This document shows, in pieces, positions 1 to 7,631 of a stretch of DNA of 64,000 nt (its first letter is position 1; every line of letters starts with the position of its first letter). This DNA is from Bacteroidia bacterium. Lineage in GTDB: Bacteria; Bacteroidota; Bacteroidia; Flavobacteriales_E; Vicingaceae. A program made the position numbers and the translations under genes. Under the pieces are notes generated by a model. That model saw only the letters and a list, made by a program, of their open reading frames with translations, was not told the DNA's origin and did not search any database. Location: the NCBI GenBank assembly GCA_030433355.1, contig JAUIMG010000013.1, positions 1 to 64,000 on the forward strand, given 5' to 3'.

Positions 1-557
1 TAGAAGATATAATACAAAGAGATCAAGAATTGCTTATTTTCTTAAATAATTTAGGGAGTGAGCAGTGGGATGGATTTTGGTTACTTATCACCAATAAATT
101 TGCTTGGACACCGTTGTTCTTGTTTCTACTGTTTTTAATATTTAAACAGTTTGGGTGGAAAAAAGGACTTTTTACCCTGCTTTTTATAGCGGTTATCGTT
201 GCTTTTTCAGATCAATTTACCAACTTAATTAAAAACGCTGTAGATAGATTAAGACCTTGTAACCAAGAAGGGGTAAAAGAGTTTTTAAGAAGCTTTGATT
301 ATAGACCACGAGGTTATAGCTTTTGGTCAGGGCATGCTTCGTTGTCGTCAACAGTTACTACTTTTTTAATTTTGTTGTTAAGAAAACACTATAAGCTTAT
401 TTATTTATTGATTTTGTTTCCTTTACTCTTTGGTTACAGCCGAATTTATTTAGGAGTGCATTATCCTTTAGATGTTTTCGGTGGAGCAATTTTAGGAAGT
501 TCTATTGCCCTTGTTTTATATTTTAGTGTCAATAAAACATTTTTAAAGAATGCTTAA
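1..557 (+). CDS. PAP2-family lipid phosphatase (5' end cut by window edge)
   Basis: Membrane phosphatase of the PAP2 (type 2 phosphatidic acid phosphatase) family, of the kind that acts on lipid phosphates such as undecaprenyl pyrophosphate. The three signature motifs are present in order: KNAVDRLRP, SGHAS and SRIYLGVHYPLD, the last two holding the catalytic histidines. Hydrophobic segments surround them. A TTG at 30 could start it, but the frame stays open to the window edge and the extra residues (EDIIQRDQELL) match the usual N-terminus of this family, so the true start probably lies just outside the window. The 3' end overlaps crcB by 8 bp, suggesting cotranscription. The exact lipid substrate cannot be told. 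Confidence 0.88.
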   Translation, partial: EDIIQRDQELLIFLNNLGSEQWDGFWLLITNKFAWTPLFLFLLFLIFKQFGWKKGLFTLLFIAVIVAFSDQFTNLIKNAVDRLRPCNQEGVKEFLRSFDYRPRGYSFWSGHASLSSTVTTFLILLLRKHYKLIYLLILFPLLFGYSRIYLGVHYPLDVFGGAILGSSIALVLYFSVNKTFLKNA

Positions 558-924
558 AGCTTTTCTATTGGTCTTTTTAGGCGGTGGTTTGGGAAGTGTC
601 ATCCGATTCTCTATTTCAAAACTGGTAGCACAATTTTCTACCGTTTCACTACCCTTAGCCACTTTAATTGCAAACCTCCTAGCTTGTGCTGTTTTAGCCA
701 CGCTTATGCTTTACCTAAAATCTAGAAATGAATTGGCAATGGATCATTTAACCCTTTTCTTAATTACAGGTTTTTGTGGTGGATTAAGTACATTCTCTGC
801 CTTTAGTTTCGAAACTTTTGAGCTTTTAAAAAACAATTTATACCTCTATGCTTTTTTAAATGTAGGATTAAGCATACTGTTCGGTATAGGAATTATGTTT
901 GCTATACTTTATCGTCATAATTAA
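550..924 (+). CDS. crcB: Fluoride ion channel/exporter CrcB (Fluc)
   Basis: A 124-residue protein of the Fluc/CrcB family, small dual-topology membrane proteins that dimerise to expel fluoride. It shows the N-terminal GGGLGSVIRF, a conserved Asn in the second helix (ATLIANLLA, about residue 42) and the signature GFCGGLSTFSAFSFE at about 75-88, which carries the fluoride-coordinating Phe residues. Four hydrophobic helices fit the family. Its ATG lies inside the end of the PAP2 gene and PafA follows 5 bp later, so the three are probably one transcript. I saw no fluoride riboswitch just upstream, as expected for an internal operon gene. Confidence 0.95.
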   Translation: MLKAFLLVFLGGGLGSVIRFSISKLVAQFSTVSLPLATLIANLLACAVLATLMLYLKSRNELAMDHLTLFLITGFCGGLSTFSAFSFETFELLKNNLYLYAFLNVGLSILFGIGIMFAILYRHN

Positions 925-929
925 AAAGC

Positions 930-2522
930 ATGTTTCTAAGAATTAAATATTTACTTCTCTTCCTAATTACTTCAGCAGTTAGTTCTTATAGCCAAGAGCA
1001 GCCAAAATTATTAGTTGGGATTGTGGTAGATCAAATGAGAAACGATTACATAAGGAAGTATTGGAATAGTTTTGGAGAAGATGGATTTAAAAAGCTTGTC
1101 AATAATGGTTTTTATGCTAAAAATGTAAACTATTCTTATAAACCAACTTATACTGGTCCCGGACATGCTAGTATTTTTACAGGAGCTACACCCTCCACGC
1201 ATGGTATAGTTGCTAATAATTGGTATTCAAGAGTCGAAGGCAAAATGGTTTATTGCGCAGAAGCACTAAATGAAGATGGAGAATATTGGTATTCCCCACA
1301 AAGAATGCTTACAAGAACTATTGCCGATGAGATCAAGCTCTTTACTAATCTAAAAGCAAAAAGCTATGGAGTGTCTTTAAAAGATAGAGGCGCTATATTA
1401 CCTGCGGGTCATTTAGCAGATGCTGCTTTTTGGTATGAAGCAGATAAAGGAGGATGGATAAGTAGTAACTACTATAATTACAAGAATAATAAATGGATAG
1501 ATAAGATTAATGCTGTAGACATCTTTCAAGAATATTTAGCAAGCGGATGGGAGTTTAGTCTAGCTGAAGAAAATTACCAAGAAAGTTTATCGGATCACAA
1601 TAAATATGAAAGGCCTTATATTAAAGGCGGGCAAACTTCCTTTCCTTATTCTTTTAAAGAAGCATTTCAAAAATCTGGAGCTAATCTTATTAAAGCCACA
1701 CCTCAGGGAAATCAATTGGTAATTGATTTTGCAAAGCAGCTCATGAAAGAAGAAGAAATAGGAAAGGATGCTATTTTGGATTTTTTATCCATCAGCTTTT
1801 CAGCAACGGATTACATTGGACATCAGTTTGGGGTCAACTCCAGAGAAGTGCATGATACTTATGTGAAGCTAGACAAGCAAATAGCTTCTTTCTTAAAATT
1901 CTTAGAGGAGGAAATTGGCGAAGCTAATTATTTATTATTCCTTACTTCAGACCATGGAGCAGGGGAGGTGAGAGATTATCTTACAGATATGCAAATGCCA
2001 GGAGGTTATATAGATACCAAATTCATGAAGGAAGATATAGAAGCATCTTTAGATAAGGAGTTTGGAGAGGCGGATTATATTAAGAAAATAACAAACCTAA
2101 ATGTTTACTTAGATTCCAGCATTCTAATTAATTCTAAGAAGAAAGAAGAAGTGCTTGCATATTCTAAAGAGGAGTTAAAGAAATACCCTGGCATTCTAAA
2201 AGTATTCTCGAAAAATGAAATAGAATTAGCGAATAATTTATTGGATAATAAAGTAGCCAATGGTTTTATGGAAAGTGAATCTGGAGATTTGATTCTTTTA
2301 GAAAAACCAAATTGGAATACAAACTCCAATCAAGGTTCTACACATGGATCACCATATAGCTATGATACGCATGTGCCTCTGTTGTTTTATGGCTGGAATA
2401 TTAAAGCAGGAGAGGTAAGCAAGGCTTATTCTGTAGTAGATATAGTGCCTACAATTAGCATTTTATTAGGTATTCCAATGCCAGACGGCTCAGGAACGAG
2501 AATTATCAAGGAGGTAAAATAA
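930..2522 (+). CDS. pafA: Periplasmic alkaline phosphatase, PafA type
   Basis: Secreted phosphomonoesterase of the alkaline phosphatase superfamily, PafA branch, which frees phosphate from organic phosphomonoesters. Residues 1-22 form a signal peptide ending SYSQ. The catalytic set is complete and spaced as in Chryseobacterium PafA: zinc ligands D34, D294, H298, D341, H342 and H481, nucleophile T75 in TGPGHAS, and substrate-binding N96, K151 and R153. Each sits at a nearly constant offset from the PafA numbering I remember, which makes the assignment strong. Length (530 residues) is usual. It ends just before a strong hairpin. It probably serves phosphate scavenging; I see no pho-box-like site. 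Confidence 0.92.
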   Translation: MFLRIKYLLLFLITSAVSSYSQEQPKLLVGIVVDQMRNDYIRKYWNSFGEDGFKKLVNNGFYAKNVNYSYKPTYTGPGHASIFTGATPSTHGIVANNWYSRVEGKMVYCAEALNEDGEYWYSPQRMLTRTIADEIKLFTNLKAKSYGVSLKDRGAILPAGHLADAAFWYEADKGGWISSNYYNYKNNKWIDKINAVDIFQEYLASGWEFSLAEENYQESLSDHNKYERPYIKGGQTSFPYSFKEAFQKSGANLIKATPQGNQLVIDFAKQLMKEEEIGKDAILDFLSISFSATDYIGHQFGVNSREVHDTYVKLDKQIASFLKFLEEEIGEANYLLFLTSDHGAGEVRDYLTDMQMPGGYIDTKFMKEDIEASLDKEFGEADYIKKITNLNVYLDSSILINSKKKEEVLAYSKEELKKYPGILKVFSKNEIELANNLLDNKVANGFMESESGDLILLEKPNWNTNSNQGSTHGSPYSYDTHVPLLFYGWNIKAGEVSKAYSVVDIVPTISILLGIPMPDGSGTRIIKEVK

Positions 2523-2523
2523 A

Positions 2524-2556
2524 GAAGCCGACGGGACACCATAACCCGTCGGCTTC
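2524..2556. terminator. Hairpin terminator between convergent genes
   Basis: A perfect 12-bp GC-rich inverted repeat (GAAGCCGACGGG / CCCGTCGGCTTC) with a 9-nt loop lies two bases after the pafA stop. The convergent minus-strand gene ends 22 bp away. On the minus strand the stem runs into CTTCTTTATTTTA, so it can serve both directions. Confidence 0.85.
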
Positions 2557-2578
2557 ATAGGAGTATTAGAATAACCAA

Positions 2579-3658
2579 TTAATTCATAAGATGAGAAATA
2601 CGACTCCTATCATAAAAGGGCTGACCTATAGCATTTGAGAAGCCATTAGGAAAAGACACCACTTTTATACTTTCCAGAGAGGACAATTCTTCTTTTTGTT
2701 TTCCATAAAGTTTGAACTGTAAAATCTCTGTTTCAATTTCTTTGTAAAGATTATTAGGGAAGGAAAAGTTGTTTGCCTCTAATAATGCTATTTTATTTAC
2801 TTTATCACTTAACTCCATTGCATCTTGCATTCTACCCTCACTAGCATAGTAATAGATACTAAGCTGATTTAGCATATTGCTTAAGTAAAAGCGCTTCATT
2901 CCAAATGCCAACTCATTTACTTGTGCTTTGCAGAGAGCGTGTAGTTTGTTTTTATCTAAATCGCTATCCTTAAGTAATTGCTTTTGATTTGCAACTACAA
3001 CAAGACAAAAACGACTGATATTAAAAATACAATCTAGTGTTTTAGATTGTGGTTCGCCATGAGCAATAGCTCTAATAGATTTGTATACTTTAATTAAAGC
3101 TTTTCTATTGTTTTCATTCTTATTAAGAATATAGATCGATAGTAATTGATTAAACTCTTCTATCAATTGCTCTCCTTGTAGATTTGCTTCTTCAACTTCT
3201 AAATACTTCGTATAAAGATGTTGATAAACTGTTTCTAATTGAGAGCCTTTACTTAATTCACTTAACTCTGCTAATAAAGGAGCTGACTCTTCTTCGATAC
3301 CATAGCGTTTCATGTTCATAAACATTTCTTCTAAGTCTTGAATTTTTTCTGCACCTTGCTTAGAACTAATTCCATTGATTGCATAAAAAACCGAAGTAGA
3401 TAAAATGTCTTTTACGGAGATGTCTTCGATTTGGAAGTATTGAAGAATAGCACGGTATACTACTCTCTCGAATACTTTAAATGATTTCTCGTCTAAACCT
3501 ATTTCTTTTTTAACGTCCTTAATGTCATGAGAGTGAACATAGGCTTGGTAAATTTTGATTGTAATATCAGCATAGCTTTTATCCTTTTTCAATAAAACAG
3601 CTATTTGTTCTTTTTGAGTTTGGCTTAATCGTCCTACTATGTCTGTTACTTGCATCAT
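2579..3658 (-). CDS. Hypothetical all-helical protein, TPR-like
   Basis: I do not recognise a named family. The 359-residue product has no signal peptide or membrane segment and reads as continuous amphipathic helices rich in Leu, Glu and Lys, like a helical-repeat scaffold. Its N-terminus (a run of short helices, then IGLDEKSFKVFERVVYRAI at about 58-76) has the same pattern as the N-terminus of the divergent neighbour at 4187 (ITNKSFNQLIARTSERVQESI), so the two may be distant paralogues. A family of Bacteroidota TPR-like proteins with such an N-terminal domain is common. Two Met codons open the frame, at 3658 and 3655. A cytosolic role in protein binding is a guess. Confidence 0.7.
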   Translation of the reverse strand: MMQVTDIVGRLSQTQKEQIAVLLKKDKSYADITIKIYQAYVHSHDIKDVKKEIGLDEKSFKVFERVVYRAILQYFQIEDISVKDILSTSVFYAINGISSKQGAEKIQDLEEMFMNMKRYGIEEESAPLLAELSELSKGSQLETVYQHLYTKYLEVEEANLQGEQLIEEFNQLLSIYILNKNENNRKALIKVYKSIRAIAHGEPQSKTLDCIFNISRFCLVVVANQKQLLKDSDLDKNKLHALCKAQVNELAFGMKRFYLSNMLNQLSIYYYASEGRMQDAMELSDKVNKIALLEANNFSFPNNLYKEIETEILQFKLYGKQKEELSSLESIKVVSFPNGFSNAIGQPFYDRSRISHLMN

Positions 3659-3776
3659 CTTTCGTCTGTTTCGGAATTACGATGTAAAAGTATATCCATA
3701 ACCTATATATAATTAGGACAATATGAGTGTGTTTTCCTCAAATTAAATATGTTAATTTTAAGGCAATAAGGTTTCT

Positions 3777-3799
3777 AACTAATTATTTATTAATTAGTT
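3777..3799. other. AT-rich palindrome AACTAATT/AATTAGTT
   Basis: Perfect 8-bp inverted repeat with a 7-nt loop in the gap between the divergent helical-protein genes. A second palindrome with the same half-site (AACTAA/TTAGTT) lies at 4119-4132. Between 3659 and 3884 I see nothing else beyond AT-rich, promoter-like DNA. Confidence 0.45.
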
Positions 3800-3884
3800 A
3801 AATCATTATTTAATTCTTCAAATAAAAATTAAGGTATATGCTTAATTGCAAATTGAAAAATTACAAGAAGTTTGAAGTAGAAGT

Positions 3885-4034
3885 CTAGTTGTTGATATCC
3901 CACTCACCTAATTGACCATCGTCAGTTTTGGCTAATGTGATTTCATTTTGTAATTGTGCTTCTGAATGATTTGCATAGTCTGCAGGAGTTCCGTAACCTA
4001 ATAAGGAGATAAGAATAGTGATTAAAGCTGTCAT
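3885..4034 (-). CDS. Putative 49-residue small protein
   Basis: A short minus-strand ORF with an ATG start and a TAG stop. It encodes a hydrophobic N-terminus (MTALITILISLLGYG) followed by a polar tail ending GQLGEWDINN. The start could act as a weak signal or anchor segment. Amino-acid use is sensible: three acidic and amide-rich turns and no rare clusters. No Shine-Dalgarno site is visible, which is normal here. It lies between two divergent helical-protein genes and would otherwise leave a 530-bp gap empty. I do not recognise a family; it may be a chance ORF, so this is moderate to low confidence. Confidence 0.45.
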   Translation of the reverse strand: MTALITILISLLGYGTPADYANHSEAQLQNEITLAKTDDGQLGEWDINN

Positions 4035-4118
4035 GTTTTTAAGAATTAGTTTAAATATGATGCAATGATATACGAAGGAGAGGCCTATGTTTAAGGACGT
4101 TTTTAGCCTGATTTCGTC

Positions 4119-4132
4119 AACTAAAATTAGTT
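4119..4132. other. Palindrome AACTAA-AA-TTAGTT before a run of T
   Basis: A 14-bp perfect palindrome followed by TTAATTTTTTTT, 55 bp upstream of the ATG at 4187. It shares its half-site with the palindrome at 3777-3799. It could be an operator or, read on the plus strand, a weak terminator. Confidence 0.4.
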
Positions 4133-4186
4133 AATTTTTTTTATGTGATATTTGAAAGCTCATATTTAAGAAAGAAGGAGAAAAAA

Positions 4187-5824
4187 ATGGCTTCATCAAC
4201 TAAAGTGGTAAATAAAAATTTTTTAGAACTAAAAGGCTTGATTTCAGTTTTAAAAAAGGAGGAATTGACCTTAGCTAAGAAACACCTCAGTGCATTTGAA
4301 TCCTATCATACGAAGGAGCCATCTAAGATGTTACGACTTTTCAAAGGTATGTTAAAATATCCTGATATTCAGTATGATAGATTAAAAAAGTTAGTTTCTA
4401 AAGAAATAACGAATAAATCCTTTAATCAATTAATCGCTAGAACATCTGAAAGAGTACAAGAATCAATTATACTAGATATCAATTTGAATAGAAAGGAAAA
4501 TTATAGTACAATTTTTCAGAATCAAATAAAAATTAGAAAGTATCTAATTCAATCAAAAGTGTTGTACGGAAGAGGTATGAGATCTATTACAATCAAATTA
4601 ATAGATTGGGTGCTAAAAACTTCAAAAAAATATGAATTGTATGATGAATTAGTTGAAGCGATATATTTTAAACAAGGAATGGTTTTATCAACCAAAGGTG
4701 AAAAATCGTTTTTAAGTCTAGAAAATGATCTTAATTTTTATGAAAATTGTAGAGTATTATTAAGAAAGTCAAGACAGCTTTATCGCTCTTATTATGCATC
4801 CATTTCATTCAAGGGAAAAGTTCAAAACGATTACTCTTTTTTAATAAATGCAATAACCCAAATCGAGAATTTCTATCAGAATACAAAATCGGCCAATATT
4901 CTTAGTTATTTACTTCTATTAAAGTTAGAAAAGGCTGTTGTATTTAAAGATTATGATTTAGGAAAAGAGGCAGGTGAAAGTTTTATAAAAGCATTAAAAG
5001 AAAGTGCAGCTATTTATTCTCCGGTAAGGGCAGGGATCATAAATTATAATATTTGTGATAATGAAATATCTGCATTGAGATTTAAGGATGCAATTACATT
5101 TGGATTAAGAGCAAAAAAAATACTGTTTGAATTTTCAATGAATTTAAATAGTATTACTACGATTGACTTGCTTTCATTAGCATATTTTTATAATGAAGAT
5201 TATATAAATTCTATTAAAGTAATTGATGAATTAGATTCAAATAATCAATTAAACAAGTTTCCTCTCCAAAAAAGTATCCTCATATATAGAAAAGCTATTT
5301 GCTACTTTTCTACAGGCAAGTATAGAGACGCCTCTTTACTTTTTAATAATCTGCAAGAGATAGAGAAAGATAAGGAAGGTTGGAATTTGTGGATTAGAAT
5401 TATGCGAATTCTTTGTTCTATAGAATTACTTAAGCTAAATATGATTGACTATGATGTAGAAAGTTTTAGAAAGTATATCCAACGATTGAATCGAAGCAGA
5501 GATGTGCGAAAAAGAGATCAATTAATTTTAAAAATTTTAATAGAACTAGACAGAGTAGATTTTGATTTTAAAAAAGTAGAAGAGAAAAGAAAGGAAGAAT
5601 TGGAATTATTGAATTCAACTAATATGGGTTATGAATGGGAACCTAAATCTCCTGAGATGGTAATATTTGGGGATTGGTTTCAAGCCAAATTAAACAAGCA
5701 AGCTTATCATCCTAATTTCGATAGATATAGAAAAGAAAGCACTAAAGAGAGTCCTAAGAAAAGAAAAGAATCAAAACCACTAGAAACTAACAACCACCAA
5801 GGGCAGTTAGCCATAGAGTTTTAG
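4187..5824 (+). CDS. TPR-like helical-repeat protein
   Basis: A 545-residue cytosolic protein of repeated amphipathic helices, with TPR-like pairs such as SLAYFYNEDYINSIKVIDEL and AICYFSTGKYRDASLLFNNL in the middle. The N-terminal region (LKGLISVLKKEE..., then KSFNQLIARTSERVQESIILD) fits a domain seen at the front of many Bacteroidota TPR proteins. The tail is charged (ESTKESPKKRKESK). An upstream GTG at 4145 is possible, but the ATG at 4187 follows a clear AAGGAG six bases before it, so I chose that start. It is divergent from the helical gene at 3658. Partner and function are unknown. Confidence 0.8.
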   Translation: MASSTKVVNKNFLELKGLISVLKKEELTLAKKHLSAFESYHTKEPSKMLRLFKGMLKYPDIQYDRLKKLVSKEITNKSFNQLIARTSERVQESIILDINLNRKENYSTIFQNQIKIRKYLIQSKVLYGRGMRSITIKLIDWVLKTSKKYELYDELVEAIYFKQGMVLSTKGEKSFLSLENDLNFYENCRVLLRKSRQLYRSYYASISFKGKVQNDYSFLINAITQIENFYQNTKSANILSYLLLLKLEKAVVFKDYDLGKEAGESFIKALKESAAIYSPVRAGIINYNICDNEISALRFKDAITFGLRAKKILFEFSMNLNSITTIDLLSLAYFYNEDYINSIKVIDELDSNNQLNKFPLQKSILIYRKAICYFSTGKYRDASLLFNNLQEIEKDKEGWNLWIRIMRILCSIELLKLNMIDYDVESFRKYIQRLNRSRDVRKRDQLILKILIELDRVDFDFKKVEEKRKEELELLNSTNMGYEWEPKSPEMVIFGDWFQAKLNKQAYHPNFDRYRKESTKESPKKRKESKPLETNNHQGQLAIEF

Positions 5825-5881
5825 TAGAGGGTTTAATTCTTTTGTTTGTCATAATTAGCTAAGTTGTAGAAGAGACAAATA

Positions 5882-6133
5882 TTGAAAAAAAAAGGAGTAT
5901 TAGTATATCCTAATCCTGCAGACCAAAGTTTACGTTTACGCTACGATTGAGAGGGTAAGATTGAAGCAATTATTTTTGATATGCAAGGAAGTTTAATAAA
6001 AAGGGTAATTTTAAGTGGGAAGAAACAAAATCAAATCATTGCTGTAGAAGATTTAGTAAATGGAGTTTATATTGCAGAACTTCTTCAAAATGGATCTATT
6101 ATTGAAAGTAAAAAGCTGAGTATTCAGCACTAA
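5882..6133 (+). pseudogene. Remnant of a T9SS type A sorting domain with in-frame stop
   Basis: An open frame reads GVLVYPNPADQSLRLRYD, hits TGA at 5948-5950, then continues in the same frame as EGKIEAIIFDMQGSLIKRV and ends NGVYIAELLQNGSIIESKK. This is a whole T9SS C-terminal sorting domain: YPNP start, IFDMQG core and GVYIA strand. No secreted protein body precedes it, since the TPR gene ends 58 bp upstream. It is thus the 3' end of a lost cargo gene, left by deletion or rearrangement and then hit by a stop. A TTG at 5882 could start translation but would give a short peptide only. Confidence 0.8.
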
Positions 6134-6136
6134 TAA

Positions 6137-6496
6137 ATGTTTAGGAAAATCATCATAATTCTATTCCTTGTGCCTAGTTGTTTAAACAGCTATGGGCAGG
6201 TATTTAATAGGAACTATCTTTTCCCTAATTCTGAAATTCAAGCAGCTTTATCAATAAATAAAATTGCAAATGATTCCTTTTTAGTAGTAGCTGCTAATTG
6301 GAATTTGGCTAATACCAATATAGGAATTGGAACTTTTCTTATCAATAGTATTGGAGATACTTTATTGACCAATTCATTTATTGATACCACTAAAAGTCAA
6401 TATATAGGCTCTGCCAATTCTACCAATCCAACGAATGATGGTGGTTTTATTATGGGGGGGGGGTACGAGATACAACAAATTGGGGGTATTTGGTGA
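6137..6496 (+). CDS. T9SS cargo protein, N-terminal part (frameshifted)
   Basis: First part of a secreted protein. It starts with a signal peptide (about residues 1-20, ending NSYGQ) and has beta-rich sequence with a TNDGGFIMGGG motif of the kind that recurs in propeller-like Bacteroidota proteins. The frame breaks at a run of ten G (6454-6463) and ends soon after at 6496. In the other frame the text continues smoothly as GGGVRDTTNWGYLVKYTKYGD, showing that this ORF and the one at 6490 are one gene. Eight or eleven G would restore the frame. Whether this is phase variation, a mutation or a homopolymer read error cannot be decided here. Confidence 0.75.
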   Translation: MFRKIIIILFLVPSCLNSYGQVFNRNYLFPNSEIQAALSINKIANDSFLVVAANWNLANTNIGIGTFLINSIGDTLLTNSFIDTTKSQYIGSANSTNPTNDGGFIMGGGYEIQQIGGIW

Positions 6497-7626
6497 AGTA
6501 TACTAAATATGGAGATACCTTATGGACCAAAAAAATAGGAGATTCTATTGATTTTACAACTTTTTATCAGGCAATACAAACTACAGATGGAGGGTATATA
6601 GCCGTTGGAGTATATTTAGCAGTAGGTCAAAGAGAAGATGGCTGGTTAGTAAAGACAGATTCTTCAGGGATTGTACAATGGCAAAAAAGATACAGTACTA
6701 CTTTGGGTACATTAGAGACTTTGATTAGCGTAGATCAAACTTTAGATGGTGGTTATATTTTAGGTGGAGCTGAACAAGAGTTTCCCAATCAACCTAGTCG
6801 AAATATGGATCCAATTCTTATCAAAGTAGATTCTTTAGGTAACCAACAATGGCGACAGCGATACGATACTCCTTTTGATGATGCTGGAGCCTATGTTATT
6901 CAAACCTATGATAGTAATTACATCTTTGCATCAGGAGTTTCAGTAAGTGGTAGTAGTAATTCTACCCGAGGTAGACCTGCTCTTTATAAAGTAGATCAGA
7001 ATGGAAATCTACTTTGGACAAAAACTTATGGAAATGTTGGATTTAGCGCTGCCTTAATATCTGTAAAGCAGCTAGATGATAGCTCTCTTATAGCTGCAGG
7101 AAGGACAGGAGTTTTAGGGCCTAACTGTTGTAGAATAGATGGGGTTTTAGTGCATGCTAATCAGAATGGTGATAGCATTTTTGTAGAAACTTATGAAAGA
7201 TTTCCGGGGATGATTACCAATTGGAACTTTTTATGGGATGTAATTCCTTTAGATAACGGGGGATTTATGGCTTGTGGTGAGTATATAAATACTTCAAGTC
7301 CTGTGGTACAAGATGCTTGGGTAATTAGAGTGGATAGTATGGGTTGTATTATAACAAATTGTGCGGTTAGTTTAAATGATGTGCGCTCTGAGGCTCTCGA
7401 AGAGCAAGATCTAAATGTGTACCCCAACCCAACAAATGGCCTGATAAATCTTGAAACAAGTTTAGCTTTAGACAGAATAGAAGTTTTTGATATGCAAGGC
7501 AAGCTTTTACAGAGTTTAGTTGGCGGTACTACACAATTTGAATTACCCGAGCAGAGAGGATTGTATTTCATAAGAGTATATGAACAAGATGGTAATTTCG
7601 AGATTATTAAGATTTTAAAGAATTAA
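6490..7626 (+). CDS. T9SS type A cargo protein, C-terminal part (frameshifted)
   Basis: Second part of the gene that begins at 6137. The nominal TTG start at 6490 is not a real start; the coding frame extends back to the G10 tract at 6454. The body holds repeated blocks of about 50-60 residues with DGGYI.(V/L)G and W.(V/I)K.D, a beta-propeller-like pattern. The C-terminus is a T9SS type A sorting domain (VYPNPTNGLINLE... IEVFDMQGKLL ... GLYFIRVYEQDG). The linker before it is encoded by a 21-bp stem-loop element (7385-7405) related to the repeats downstream. Intact, the protein would be exported and anchored at the cell surface. Confidence 0.78.
   Translation: MVKYTKYGDTLWTKKIGDSIDFTTFYQAIQTTDGGYIAVGVYLAVGQREDGWLVKTDSSGIVQWQKRYSTTLGTLETLISVDQTLDGGYILGGAEQEFPNQPSRNMDPILIKVDSLGNQQWRQRYDTPFDDAGAYVIQTYDSNYIFASGVSVSGSSNSTRGRPALYKVDQNGNLLWTKTYGNVGFSAALISVKQLDDSSLIAAGRTGVLGPNCCRIDGVLVHANQNGDSIFVETYERFPGMITNWNFLWDVIPLDNGGFMACGEYINTSSPVVQDAWVIRVDSMGCIITNCAVSLNDVRSEALEEQDLNVYPNPTNGLINLETSLALDRIEVFDMQGKLLQSLVGGTTQFELPEQRGLYFIRVYEQDGNFEIIKILKN
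7385..7405 (+). repeat. GAG-NNNN-TCGA stem-loop inside a coding sequence
   Basis: GCTCT, then the 11-nt loop GAGGCTCTCGA, then AGAGC: a 5-bp stem around the same loop core found in the arrays and hairpins near the GIY-YIG gene. It is 21 bp (seven codons) long, so it keeps the frame, and it encodes most of RSEALEE in the linker before the sorting domain. Confidence 0.65.
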
Positions 7627-7631
7627 TTATT

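Noticed and set aside
4145-4186. GTG start at 4145 for the TPR-like gene
   Set aside because: The ATG at 4187 has a clear AAGGAG at the right distance, and the extra 14 residues look non-coding.
6490-7626. A separate gene starting at TTG 6490
   Set aside because: The coding sense extends upstream of 6490 to the G10 tract and joins the frame of the ORF at 6137; the TTG is internal.
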